The position numbers and the translations under genes are program-made. From Acidobacteriaceae bacterium KBS 83 (GTDB lineage Bacteria > Acidobacteriota > Terriglobia > Terriglobales > Acidobacteriaceae), in contig KB906735.1 in assembly GCA_000381585.1 (NCBI GenBank), positions 292,566 through 356,565 of the forward strand: 64,000 nt of DNA, in the 5' to 3' direction. The notes beneath the pieces were generated by a model. That model saw only the letters and a program-made list of their open reading frames with translations, was not told the origin of the DNA and did no database searches. Positions 27,849 through 36,980 of the stretch are shown here, one piece after another. Each line of letters starts with the position of its first letter. Positions within the stretch are counted from its first letter, which is position 1.

Positions 27849-28571
27849 ATGAGAAATACGGCATGCAGGACGAAAATGATCCCCCCCGTCCTGATCGCAA
27901 TATGCATGGGTGCGGTCTGCAATCGTCCAACCAAGGCGCAAAATCCGGAACTCCAGCAGCGTGTCGCGGAAATCAAGCAGACGGCTGAAAAGAATAAGCA
28001 GAACCTTTTTCGATACACATGGGTCGAGCAGGTTACGATCAGCCTGAAAGACGAACCAAAAAAACAGGAGCACTTCCAAGTGCGTCTCGGACCGGACGGG
28101 CAGCCCCAAAAGACTTCTCTCGATCCACCCGATAGTGCTGAACCAAGTGGAGGCCGCTTGAAACGGCATATCATTGCAAAAAGGAAGAAAGAATACAAAG
28201 ACTACGCGGAGCAGATGAAAGCGTTGGCGCAACAATATGTGCCACCGTCAAAGGAATTGATCCAGCAGGCTTATGAGAAGGGGAATATCACGTTGGGCAC
28301 GGGAGCGGGTGACCCAAATGAGGTTCTGCTGGTTATCCACAACTACTTGAAGCCGGGCGACTCGATGACTCTTGCCTTCGACAAGACTCAGAAGGCACTG
28401 ACCGGGATTCAGATCGCTTCTTACATGGACGATCCAAAGGATGCAATGAATTTGAAGGTGCAAATGAGCCGTCTGCCGGATGGAACAAACCACGTTTCCG
28501 GTCTGGTGATTGACGGAGTCAGCAAGAAGTTGAACATTGCGATTCAGAACTCAAATTATCAGCACGTCTGA
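27849..28571 (+). CDS. Exported protein of unknown function
   Basis: A 240-residue protein with a signal peptide (PPVLIAICMGAVCNRPTKAQ). The mature part opens with a charged helical stretch (ELQQRVAEIKQTAEKNKQNL) and the block FRYTWVEQVTISLKDEPKK, then a lysine-rich middle (HIIAKRKKEYKDYAEQMKAL) and a C-terminal beta-rich part (YLKPGDSMTLAFDKTQKALT). I do not recognise a named family; similar proteins are, I believe, common in acidobacteria. The ATG at 27849 has GAGGAGAG just upstream. The open frame extends far upstream (to 27432), but that part is the fused integrase/sulfatase scar and not part of this gene. Confidence 0.7.
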   Translation: MRNTACRTKMIPPVLIAICMGAVCNRPTKAQNPELQQRVAEIKQTAEKNKQNLFRYTWVEQVTISLKDEPKKQEHFQVRLGPDGQPQKTSLDPPDSAEPSGGRLKRHIIAKRKKEYKDYAEQMKALAQQYVPPSKELIQQAYEKGNITLGTGAGDPNEVLLVIHNYLKPGDSMTLAFDKTQKALTGIQIASYMDDPKDAMNLKVQMSRLPDGTNHVSGLVIDGVSKKLNIAIQNSNYQHV

Positions 28572-28725
28572 GCTGGTCTGGGCTTTCAAATGTGCGAGCG
28601 CGATTCTGACCTGAGGTGCCCAGGACCAGCTTCCCGTCAATCCGAAAGCCCACGCCGCTGTCACTGATCTGAACGGAACCGATGGGCCATTTTCCGCACG
28701 GATAATGCACCTCATCTACCCGCCG

Positions 28726-28860
28726 CCTGCTCTTCGCGCGAACCCGACCGGCGTCAGTTAGTTCAGGCTGCTGTCGGGCCGGTGTTCGTCGTAATCCCGG
28801 CGGCACTCCGCGCGCGGCGACGATCTCGTCGAGCACGCGTGTGACGTTTCCCAACTTTTA
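28726..28860 (-). pseudogene. IS3-family transposase OrfB fragment
   Basis: Reading the minus strand from 28860: VTRVLDEIVAARGVPPG, then after a frame change DYDEHRPDSSLN-stop-LTPVGFARRAGG. The second block is the well-known C-terminal signature of IS3-type transposases (YNxxRPHSSLxYxTPxEFA). A stop replaces the Tyr in that motif, and the DDE middle is deleted. No inverted repeats could be assigned. Confidence 0.7.
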
Positions 28861-28888
28861 GAGAGGAGGCTGTAAGTTGTTGACGGAA

Positions 28889-28942
28889 TGGTAGGCACGA
28901 GGAGACTCGAACTCCTGACCTCTACCGTGTGAAGGTGGCGCG
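28889..28942 (-). other. tRNA-Val(CAC) 3' fragment with encoded CCA
   Basis: On the minus strand the text runs from an anticodon arm with loop TTCACAC (anticodon CAC, Val) through a variable loop and T-arm (AGGAG-TTCGAGT-CTCCT) into an acceptor 3' strand ending CCA (28889-28891). The D-arm and 5' acceptor are missing, and position 42 of the anticodon stem is mismatched. It therefore cannot fold. It sits downstream of the truncated integrase in the same geometry as the intact tRNA-Glu/integrase pair at 38.5 kb, so it is a probable attachment-site duplicate. Confidence 0.65.
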
Positions 28943-29103
28943 ATGGAAGCCGGATGCTGACTACAAAGGGGTTATTAGCCGGAACAGAGGGTAAAAACCG
29001 CCAAGGCGAGTTTCATCATGCACGCCTAACAGGAAGTCTCACTCTGTCAGAGTGCGAGGAGTGCAATTTCGCTCTGAGCTGCGATCGACATGCTGTCGCG
29101 CGC

Positions 29104-29745
29104 TTATGCGGCGTTTGTGGACAAATGGCGAATCACCCGAAGTTTCGACGCCATGTTCACCAAATGAGCGAAGGAGTCTGCTTTCATTTTTCGCATTACA
29201 CTGCCGCGGTGCATCTTTACCGTAATTTCGCTGATTCCCAGTTCTGCTCCTACTTCCTCGTTTAGTAATCCCGATACCACCCCTGCCATCACTTCTCGTT
29301 CACGACAACTGAGAGATTCAAAATCCGATTGCACCCTATGGAACTCTATGTCGCGTCTCAGCGTTAACTCACATGCCTGATTGCGTTACGGACTGTACCT
29401 AGCAACATGTCAGAATCGAATGGCTTTAATCAGGAACTCTAATGCTCCTCGCTTGATTGCTTTCACCGCCGCGGGTAAATCAACATGGCCGGAAAGAAAG
29501 ATAATCGGGATGCCACACCGTTCGGTTGCGATGCGCTCCTGCATTTCGAGTCCGTTGAGATCAGGCAGGGTGAAGTCCAGAATCAAACAGGACGGGATAT
29601 CCGATTTTGGATGGGCAAAAAATTCAGTTGCCGATGCGAATGACTGCGGCTGCCATCCAGCGCTCTGGATCTTCATAGCTAGAGACCGTCGGACCGAGAC
29701 ATCGTTATCGACAACGAACACAATTGGCGTTGGAGAGCACAACAT
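29104..29745 (-). pseudogene. FixJ/NarL-type response regulator, split by frameshift
   Basis: The first part (29745 to 29410) is a receiver domain: VFVVDNDVSVRRSLAMKI, phosphoacceptor Asp in LILDFTLPDLNGLEM, and LSGHVDLPAAVKAIKRGALE with the conserved Lys in FLIKAIRF before a stop. The second part (29334 to 29104) is the LuxR HTH: LSCREREVMAGVVSGLLNEE and LGISEITVKMHRGSVMRKMK. The linker between them (DMLLGTVRNAIRHVS and similar) is readable only in other frames with a stop, so the two halves once formed one FixJ-like protein. The receiver alone could still be made as a stand-alone domain, but no partner kinase is nearby. Confidence 0.75.
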
Positions 29746-29889
29746 AGTTTCACCTCGCGTCAGCGGCCAAGGTCGTAGGCAGTCAGTCGTCGCTCGTCGA
29801 GAAGGCCGGGATTCGAGTAAGTCAGCTCGATTCATGTTGCGCATTGCCTGACTGTGAAGGATCGCGATGGCCGAGGAATCGCCAAGCAC

Positions 29890-30367
29890 AGTAGGTCTAC
29901 TCGGCGTCGGAATGAGTGTCCCTCAGATGCCGATTGCCGACATCCTCTCTGCCTCTATTAGTGGACACTGTGCCGTCTGCGGCGGCTCTTTTCGCAGATC
30001 CAGTACAACGCCCTTATCAAACATAAGGATATCGCCGCGGTCTGAACTCTTTGGTTTCCTAAGGCGTGTTCTCACTGTTCCTCCTTGTGGGCCCTGTTCT
30101 TCTTGCTCGCGGCAAATACGCCTCGACACCAATCAGCGGTAGTGAAGATAAACGTCAACGTGCCCGATGCCAGACCAGGGAGAGTGTGGTCATCGTTTCC
30201 GTTCTAGACCAGCCAAGGATCTTCACTCAACGTTGCCGACCTTCGGCACATCACGTAGATAATTCCCCAAAAGCAGTGGTGCAGAACCGTTGAAGATCGT
30301 GCCACCTTAGTGGCCGCCCGTCATCGGGTCCTGGGAGGCAAAGCGAGATCGACCGTCCAAGTTCTTC
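29890..30367. other. Region without a recognisable gene
   Basis: Several short frames exist on both strands but none has a domain, ribosome site or conserved-looking text. It probably contains decayed sequence. Confidence 0.45.
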
Positions 30368-30725
30368 TTACGCGGCCTTGAAAGTAGCTCGATCAAGTGC
30401 TTTCACAAAACGCTTACTCAGTTCGTGGTCGGAAGGTGGATTCTGACCGGTGATAAGTTCGCGATCTTCGATCACAAATGACTGGAAAATGCCTTTGTCA
30501 GAAATGGAAACGTTACCGCCTGCGATTTTCAGAGCATCATTTACGTAGAACGGGATTTTGCCGCCCCCCATCAGACGTTCCTCAACATAGTGCTCCTCGT
30601 CATTCGAAAAAATTGTCATGCTATATCCGGCATATTGCCAGCCCTCAGCAAACCCTTTTGCCTCTTCAGCTGCCGGCTACCAAATGGTTCTGGCCACGCC
30701 TAATGGCACCAAGCCGATAATGGAT
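30368..30725 (-). pseudogene. DJ-1/PfpI-family protein, C-terminal remnant
   Basis: The readable part is EGWQYAGYSMTIFSNDEEHY, VEERLMGGGKIPFYVNDALK and FQSFVIEDRELITGQNPPSD, ending FVKALDRATFKAA. RELITGQNPxS is the C-terminal signature of class I glutamine amidotransferase-like DJ-1/PfpI proteins. Upstream text in the same frame (PLGVARTIW then stop, PAAEEAKGF) is interrupted by stops near 30681 and 30720. The catalytic Cys region is not found. A dead gene next to related redox or stress genes. Confidence 0.65.
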
Positions 30726-30824
30726 CCTCAGTCAGCCGTAGCTGCTCATTTCGGCGGCAGTGAAGAAACTCTCCGAGAGGCAAAGACGGTGTAATGGTAC
30801 TCAGTTAAAGCAACTTTGGAATTG

Positions 30825-31432
30825 CTAGTTCGCGACCAATGATCGGTGCCTTGCCTTGCGGCGGGCGATCCATGAAGCGAACTCGGCCACACGGCGCCCC
30901 GGTAGGCTCGCTGTTTCAAGATCACCTTCTCCTGGTACCTCACCTGGTGATGCGTCGCTCGGAGAAATCGCCATCGCTCTAGCATATCCACCCGTCCAGT
31001 TGAAGTCGTTGGAACCATCCCTCATGTGTTCTTGGACTGCATACCGAGGCCAATCCATACTTGCCCATGCTGTTGGGACAGGGTCCAAAAGTATGCAATC
31101 GTGTTCCATTTGTCACCGATTACTGTGGCAGAATTCGTGAAGCCGGCGGCTATTTGATCTTTCCAAGCCATGGAACTCCAGGCGGCTACACTGTCATCTG
31201 CAAATTTCTTGAACTACCATGGCGGGGCACCCATGTAGGTTGGCGAACCGTATATGATCGCTTCCGCTGTTTTAAGATCGCCCCATGCCCAATCGGGTAA
31301 GTTGCCTTCTTGTGAGATCGACAAGGCCTCAACCTCTACGCCATCTACTTTTTCCGCACCATCGGCGACTGCTTTTGCCTGCTTCGACGTGTGACCTTCG
31401 CCACGGAAATATACGATCGTTACTTTGCTCAT
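30825..31432 (-). pseudogene. Flavodoxin/WrbA-like NAD(P)H:quinone oxidoreductase, interrupted
   Basis: It starts with a good ribosome site (GGGAGAGAACCAA-ATG) and reads MSKVTIVYFRGEGHTSKQA, the FMN phosphate-binding loop, then IIYGSPTYMGAPPW and a stop (31214). Continuing in frame gives FKKFADDSVAAWSSMAWKDQ, IAAGFTNSATVIGDKWNT and SQQHGQVWIGLGM. A frameshift near 31045 leads to NDFNWTGGYARAMAISPSDA with the flavodoxin C-terminus. One nonsense mutation plus one frameshift make it non-functional, but similarity is otherwise high, so the loss is recent. Confidence 0.8.
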
Positions 31433-31467
31433 TTGGTTCTCTCCCTCTGCTTGTTCTTTCGAAGTTG

Positions 31468-32454
31468 TCAGTAGGGTGTCTGCCAGGCGTGCGGGAGGTA
31501 CGGTTCTTCCAGCTCTGACTTCTCAGACTCTGTAAGCACAATATCCAGAGCAGCGATGGCGTCTTCCAGGTGTGTTAACTTTGTGGCGCCGACGATGATC
31601 GAACTCACACTGGGATGTTGTACGACCCAAGACAATGCAATTTGCGCTTGCGGCACTCCTTTCTTCGCGGCTACTTCTGTCAATCGATCAACCACCAAGC
31701 GGTCTTGCAACTCCGTGCGTCCGTAAAGAGCCTCGGCTACGGCGTCCGAAGCAAATCGTGAGGTACTTGACCGATCAGCCCACGGACGCGCGAGTCGTCC
31801 CCTCGCCAATGGGCTCCAAGGGATCACGCCTATTCCTTCCGCGAGGCAAAGCGGGAGCATCTCCCGCTCTTCTTCGCGGTACATCAAGTTGTATTGAGGC
31901 TGCATGCTGATGAAACAGCTCCATCTGTGTTGATCAGCTAAAAAGAGAGCCTTCGCGAATTGCCACGCATACATGGACGAGGCACCGATGTATCGAACCT
32001 TGCCCGCCTTGATGACGTCGTGTAGAGCCTCAAGCGTCTCACCAATGGGCGTCTTTTCATCCCAACGGTGGATCTGATAAAGATCAATGTAATCCGTCTT
32101 GAGGCGGCCTATACTGGCGTCAATTTCTGCCATGATGGCCTTTCGAGACAGTCCCCGGCCGTTTACGTCCTCCCGCATGGGCATGTAGACCTTCGATGCG
32201 ACCACCATCTCTTCGCGTTTGGCAAAGTCCTTTAATGCGCGGCCAAGGACTTCTTCACTGGTGCCCGCCCCATACATATTTGCGGTGTCGAAAAAATTGA
32301 TGCCTGATTCGATGGCCTGACGGATGATTGATCGGCTCTTTTCCTCATTCAACATCCACGAGTGTCGCCCCTTCGTTGGGTCCCCGAAGCTCATGCATCC
32401 AAGGCATACCCGGGAAACCACCAAGCCGGATTTTCCTAGGTTTCTGTACTTCAT
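31468..32454 (-). CDS. Aldo/keto reductase
   Basis: A 328-residue NADPH-dependent AKR. The family pattern is complete: YRNLGKSGLVVSRVCLGCMS, the catalytic Asp and Tyr in NFFDTANMYG, the Lys in VVASKVYM, His in LYQIHRWD, and the C-terminal cofactor box SSIIVGATKLTHLEDAI. The ATG at 32454 is preceded by AAGGAGA. It is co-directional with the dead flavodoxin and DJ-1 genes downstream, which may once have formed an operon against electrophile or oxidative stress; only this gene and the SDR upstream remain intact. Confidence 0.92.
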   Translation of the reverse strand: MKYRNLGKSGLVVSRVCLGCMSFGDPTKGRHSWMLNEEKSRSIIRQAIESGINFFDTANMYGAGTSEEVLGRALKDFAKREEMVVASKVYMPMREDVNGRGLSRKAIMAEIDASIGRLKTDYIDLYQIHRWDEKTPIGETLEALHDVIKAGKVRYIGASSMYAWQFAKALFLADQHRWSCFISMQPQYNLMYREEEREMLPLCLAEGIGVIPWSPLARGRLARPWADRSSTSRFASDAVAEALYGRTELQDRLVVDRLTEVAAKKGVPQAQIALSWVVQHPSVSSIIVGATKLTHLEDAIAALDIVLTESEKSELEEPYLPHAWQTPY

Positions 32455-32647
32455 GTTGTCTCCTTTGAGATTTAGGCCCCGTGCTTGATAATCTCCGGCC
32501 AACTCTTTAGTTGAATTGCGGCACTATCGCCCGCTTGAGCCTTCCTCATATTTCGAACGACCTATAGGAACGGTTGAAGTATGCATCCGTTCGCGAACGA
32601 TCTCTACGGATTCCCCCAAAAAGAGCTCTGACGCTCTAGGCTGCCCT

Positions 32648-33475
32648 TCAATTGGAGTCTGTGGACGCAGCAACCAAGCGCCACCTCTCGGTTTCCTTTT
32701 CTACAAAGGCGTTCTTGTCAGCGATTCGCTTTAAAGTGTCGTTGCCCAACGGCAAGCGCAGCGGCGGCTCAGCAGTTCTCACAACTTGTAGAACCGCCTG
32801 AGCGAGCTTACTGGGATCACCTGGTTGGTGGTGATTGTGGCCCTCCATAAGGTCGCGCATCTCACCGACTGTATCTGCGTAGCCACTGATTACATTTGCC
32901 GTCTTAACAAGGGAGCTGCTATCGAGAAAGTCTGTCCGAAAGAAACCTGGCTCCATAACGGTTGCATGGATACCCAAGGGAGCAAGTTCGTCGTGCAGGG
33001 ATTCCGTTATACCCTCAACAGCGAACTTGGTTGACGAATAGACCCCCCACCCCGGATAAGAGCTATAACCACCGATCGAAGAGATTTTAATGATGTCTCC
33101 AGATTTTTGTTCGCGCATATAGGGAAGGACAGCACGTGTTACATTCAGGAGACCAAAGACGTTCGTCCGGTAGATGTTTCGACCTCCTGCGCTACTTTCC
33201 TCGACGGCGCCTAGTAGCCCGTAGCCGGCATTGTTTACTAGTACATCGATGCGTCCGAACTGTCTCACTCCAGCGTCAACTGCGTTCTTCGCCTGTGATT
33301 CATCGGTTACGTCAAGAACAACTGCAATGGCATTTGAATCCTTTCCTAAATAATCAAGCGTACTTATCTTCCTTGCTGTTGCAATAACCTTATCTCCGGC
33401 AGAAAGAACTGCCTTCGCGATTTCGGCTCCTAAGCCACGAGAAGCTCCAGTAATTATCCATACCTTTTGTGTCAT
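32648..33475 (-). CDS. Short-chain dehydrogenase/reductase
   Basis: A 275-residue SDR with TGASRGLG at the N-terminus, NNAGYGLLGAVEE, and the catalytic motif SSIGGYSSYPGWGVYSSTKFA. The basic residue after strand 2 (ATARK) favours NADP. The C-terminal part (EPGFFRTDFLD, then PGDPSKLAQAV) resembles the oxidoreductase group often annotated YusZ/retinol-dehydrogenase-like. The ORF is intact and lies upstream of the aldo/keto reductase with 193 bp between, so a separate promoter is likely. The substrate is unknown. Confidence 0.88.
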   Translation of the reverse strand: MTQKVWIITGASRGLGAEIAKAVLSAGDKVIATARKISTLDYLGKDSNAIAVVLDVTDESQAKNAVDAGVRQFGRIDVLVNNAGYGLLGAVEESSAGGRNIYRTNVFGLLNVTRAVLPYMREQKSGDIIKISSIGGYSSYPGWGVYSSTKFAVEGITESLHDELAPLGIHATVMEPGFFRTDFLDSSSLVKTANVISGYADTVGEMRDLMEGHNHHQPGDPSKLAQAVLQVVRTAEPPLRLPLGNDTLKRIADKNAFVEKETERWRLVAASTDSN

Positions 33476-33639
33476 TATTGCGCCTCAGACTCTTGGTCTT
33501 CTAAAGTGGAGTGTTGTGCGGTTATAAACATGCTCTTGCAACGCCCGGCTACTTTTAGCGATGTCATTCATTGCCTGCGGTCTTCCTGTTGTTGTCACGG
33601 ATGTAACGATCTGCGCTCCGATTCCACGTGTTGGACTGA

Positions 33640-33810
33640 GCTAGCAGCCATTAAGGTCAACAGCTATGCGCAGCTGCTCTTGAGCGATCCACTCCTTCAC
33701 AAAGCCGGGGCAATTCTTAAGCTCGACGCCTTTCCGGTCGCACGTCGTAAGAAAAGTGATGGCGTCGCGATGGACGAGCATGACCTCCGTTAGGTCGAGG
33801 ACGGCACCGG
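33640..33810 (-). pseudogene. STAS/anti-anti-sigma-like remnant (tentative)
   Basis: Minus-strand text GAVLDLTEVMLVHRDAITFL, then TTCDRKGVELKNCPGFVKEW and IAQEQ to a TAG (33640-33642). The pattern LDLxxVxLVDRDAxxFLxxCExxGxxLxNCPxYVxEWI is one I associate with small STAS-like proteins of acidobacteria. The N-terminal half is in another frame or missing. Evidence is limited to about 50 residues. Confidence 0.4.
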
Positions 33811-34660
33811 GGCATTCCTTTCGATCAACTCCTCGGTCATGCTTACGTGTTCAACTTGAATGCGGCCGCAACGCGTAATACGACCCTGTTATCATTACCA
33901 GCGAGCCGTTCGATCTTACAGGTCATTGAGAACACCTTCAGTGCAACCGCCTCTCGATGCTTTGCATGTGGCCTCAAGTGCGAATGCAGTATCAGGACAA
34001 TGCTCTAATTCTTTTGACGGTTTAATGAAGCGCTCCTCCAATATCTATGCGTGCGTGGGTTCAACTACTGTTCCGGGGTGCCTCAGCATTTTCCAACATG
34101 CACGATCGCTAAGTGCACGCCGAAGGCCATTCTGTAAGTGTCCGAAAAGGAATGAGGGCAGTAGAAAAGAAGGTTGTCGTGCTTCGCGAAATTCGCGAGA
34201 ACCGTGATTTTCGTAGACTCTTCACGGATTTCATAGCCATCATTGAAATGGCTCTTCTCAATGGCCCTTCATCTTGGAGCCAAGAGGCGGTGGAGGTGTT
34301 GGACGGGGCGACGTCGCTCCCCTCTCTGCGGCGGGATCATCTGATAAGGCTGGTGGGACGGTTGCTGTGGTTGCCGGTCTGATCGCAGCCGTCAAGCTGG
34401 CACGCGTGGAATGGATCGAGCTGCAAAAACCGGAGTCCGCGGGTGCGCTCTGCGATCTCCGGCTCGATTACTTGCGCGCATGGTCGTGGAAGCGAGCAAA
34501 GGGAAGGCGTGAAGGGCGACATGTCAAAGTGTCACGTGACGGTCTCGACGAAGCATGGTCCACCACTGACGGAGTGTGTCGAGACCTCCGTACCCGGCCT
34601 CGCACTGAACATGGACAAGTTTGATGTCCTGGCTCGCTTTCCCTTACGGCCAGCAAACTA
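33811..34660. other. Region without a recognisable gene
   Basis: A plus-strand frame at 34113-34382 (VEKKVVVLREIRENRDFRRL onward) and another at 34274-34624 look weakly protein-like but carry no domain I know, no ribosome site, and overlap each other. Probably decayed island DNA. Confidence 0.4.
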
Positions 34661-34832
34661 ATGTGTGGCCGCTATGTTCGTCGCTCTGACAAGTAACGCA
34701 TCACGGAGTACTTCGCAGTTCACGGTCCATGCATTCCAGACTTCGGGCCGAGCTGGAACATCGCGCCGTAGACCTTTCGGCCGATCATCAGACTGAACCG
34801 CGACACCGGCGAGCGCGAGATCCGTGCCTTAT
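34661..34832 (+). pseudogene. HMCES/YedK (SRAP) N-terminal remnant
   Basis: The frame from ATG 34661 reads MCGRYVRRSDK-stop-RITEYFAVHGPCIPDFGPSW, then NIAP-stop-TFRPIIRLNRDTGEREI. It parallels the intact gene at 36237 (MCGRYARRSDK, FAVHGPSLPDFGPSW, NRDTGEREI), so it is a diverged paralogue or earlier copy. Two in-frame stops and loss of everything after about residue 57 make it dead. Confidence 0.8.
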
Positions 34833-35111
34833 TGGATACTGTTGGCGAAATCAGGCGCAGCCGCTGAAGCTTCCGAAAAGACTTCACGGGAGCTGCTAAG
34901 AAGCCTTCACTGGCTGAAAATAAATTCATCACTTTAAGCCTTATGGCACGAGGTATACTCGGCCTTCCACAAGATATGCGGCGGCAATTCTTCTCTTAAT
35001 GCTGGGGATTTTCTGCACAGCTCTATTTGGTACTGCCATCTCGGTCCGTGATCCCAAGCGACTTGGTGAATCGTTGCCGGTCGTGCAAGCTCCTCCCGTA
35101 TGGGGAAGAAT

Positions 35112-35729
35112 TCAGTGAGCTTTGGCAGAATCGTCTTGCAAACGCGTGTCTATTGCGATCCAATTCACTTCCCAGGTCTTGCCCCCATCTTCCGAGAATG
35201 ATTGTTCAAAACGGCATGAATTCGGAGTGATGTCCGAAATAACGAAGCGAACATAGATAGCTCTGCCATTCAGCGTTTCCTGATCGAAAAACTCGCCGCG
35301 GCCATTCTTGAACTGCCCGATCGTGGGTTGGCTTATGGTCCCGCCACTGCTGTTGGCAAAATTGAGGCTCCACTGGCGAGATTGAGGATTGTATAGACGA
35401 AGGCTCAGACCTTCGAGATGACCCGATGGGCCATCGACTTCGAGTTCTACCAGATTGGCGTGGCCATTCCAGACCCTGCGAACGACGGTCGTACCGTCGT
35501 ATTCGATCCACGTAGTGGAACCAGTTAAAGGATGCGCCAAACGCCGGAGGTGGGTTGTCCAGTCGCCAATTTCGAAGTCAAAATCGTGTTGCCCATCCCG
35601 CTCCATGTAACCCGGTTGTGCGCTTATGGCTGATGCGTCCAAATTCTGCTGAGCAAGTCCATGATGAGGTTGCCGAATGACAATCAGGCTACCCATCAGA
35701 AGACAAGTTCGAATGTGTTTGATGTGCAT
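35112..35729 (-). CDS. Exported DUF1579-like protein of unknown function
   Basis: A 205-residue protein with a signal peptide (HIRTCLLMGSLIVIRQPHHG, imperfect). The mature part contains GQHDFDFEIGDWTTHLRRL and TWIEYDGTTVVRRVWNGHAN, then LSLRLYNPQSRQWSLNFANS and WEVNWIAIDTR. The FDFxIGDW and RLYNPxxxxWS motifs resemble the DUF1579/calycin-like secreted proteins. The role is unknown. It is intact within a stretch of mostly dead genes, which suggests it is under selection or recently acquired. Confidence 0.65.
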   Translation of the reverse strand: MHIKHIRTCLLMGSLIVIRQPHHGLAQQNLDASAISAQPGYMERDGQHDFDFEIGDWTTHLRRLAHPLTGSTTWIEYDGTTVVRRVWNGHANLVELEVDGPSGHLEGLSLRLYNPQSRQWSLNFANSSGGTISQPTIGQFKNGRGEFFDQETLNGRAIYVRFVISDITPNSCRFEQSFSEDGGKTWEVNWIAIDTRLQDDSAKAH

Positions 35730-36236
35730 CTTTTCCTCGTCTCATTTGTCTCTCTATCCCGCCGGGACGACAACGACTTGCCTGCCTTGGACCATCCCGA
35801 ATCGCGAGCAAGTCGTAGTCACGCAAGGAAATTAAATCAACCAGTGGTCTGCCACAATAGCCACTTCTGATGCATTACGATGTAACCACTTTAAGTTCGG
35901 TCCGAATGAAAAAAGCGTGCCGTCGTCATTCTAGGCCGTCAGCACCGAGAAGGGCCTTCTGGTGGCGGGATAGCCCGCAGCTGCATCTGCACTTCGTCGT
36001 TGGAGACACTGAGGCTCTTGACGCTGGAGGTGGTCGCACTCTCCGTTCATGGGGAACGTCACAACGGAAATTTCCCACAGCCGGAGTTCCTTCAGCATAC
36101 TGACGACCCCGCGTATCGAGGATTGCAGAGTCTCTAAGCCGGTGGACATCCCCTTGATGACACTGGCATTCATGAACGTGTAGGCCTTAGGGCAGTTGTA
36201 ACCGAAAACTTTTGATCGTCAGATAGCATTGAACGC
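35730..36236. other. Region without a confidently recognised gene
   Basis: It precedes the HMCES gene. A minus-strand frame (VIKGMSTGLETLQSSIRG, LRLWEISVVTFPMNGE) is faintly like a VWA domain but too short and shifted to call. No RNA seen. Confidence 0.4.
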
Positions 36237-36980
36237 ATGTGTGGTCGCTACGCACGACGCTCAGATAAGCAGAAGATCGCCGAGCATTTCGCCGTGCATG
36301 GCCCTTCCCTACCAGATTTCGGTCCGTCCTGGAACGTTGCGCCGCAGACCTTTCAGCCCGTTCTGAGGCTTAATCGGGATACCGGCGAACGCGAGATCGT
36401 CATGATGCGATGGGGACTCGTGCCCTATTGGGCAAAGGACCCGAAGATCGGCCTGCGGACCATTAACGCCAAGGCAGAGACAATCACGACCGCGCCAGCG
36501 TTCCGTGAAGGCATCAAGTACCGTCGCTGCCTTGTACCTGCCGACGCATTTTACGAGTGGCAAAAGTTAAACACCAACACGAAGCAGCCGTTTGCGATCG
36601 CGTTAAAGAGCGGAGAACCGTATGCGTTTGCCGGGTTGTGGGAGAGATCGAAAGATCGGAAGGCAGCCGCAGATTTGCTTACATTTACGGTGATCACGAC
36701 AGACCCGAATGAAGTGGTGCAGCGACTGCACGACAGGATGCCATGCATCATTGCGAAGCGAGACTATGACCGCTGGCTCACACCTGGAGATCCACTGCGA
36801 CCACCGGTCGATCTGCTCAGACCATTCGACGCGGAGAAGATGACTGCCTGGCGGGTAGACGCGAAGGTGGGAAACGTGAAGTACGACACGTCAGATTTGA
36901 TTGAGCCAGTTTCGATGAGCACGGGAGAGGTTCAAAAAGCCGATGGGGAGGTTCCCAGGCCGGGGTCGCTCTTCCCGTGA
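36237..36980 (+). CDS. yedK: SOS response-associated peptidase / abasic-site processing protein (HMCES/YedK, SRAP domain)
   Basis: A 247-residue SRAP-domain protein. The catalytic Cys2 follows Met1 directly (MCGRYARRSD), and removal of Met exposes it to form a thiazolidine crosslink with abasic sites in single-stranded DNA. Other conserved parts are SWNVAPQTFQPVL, MRWGLVPYWAKD, RTINAKAETITTAPAF, the catalytic Glu region PADAFYEWQ, and FAGLWE with HDRMPCII. It would protect replication forks. It is next to an integrase gene, and a dead copy lies 1.6 kb upstream, so this family travels with the island. The start is certain because Cys2 is required. Confidence 0.93.
   Translation: MCGRYARRSDKQKIAEHFAVHGPSLPDFGPSWNVAPQTFQPVLRLNRDTGEREIVMMRWGLVPYWAKDPKIGLRTINAKAETITTAPAFREGIKYRRCLVPADAFYEWQKLNTNTKQPFAIALKSGEPYAFAGLWERSKDRKAAADLLTFTVITTDPNEVVQRLHDRMPCIIAKRDYDRWLTPGDPLRPPVDLLRPFDAEKMTAWRVDAKVGNVKYDTSDLIEPVSMSTGEVQKADGEVPRPGSLFP

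Noticed and set aside
35931..36180. VWA-domain-like minus-strand text
   Set aside because: Only about 40 residues with weak resemblance (LETLQSSIRG, WEISVVTF), no MIDAS motif visible.
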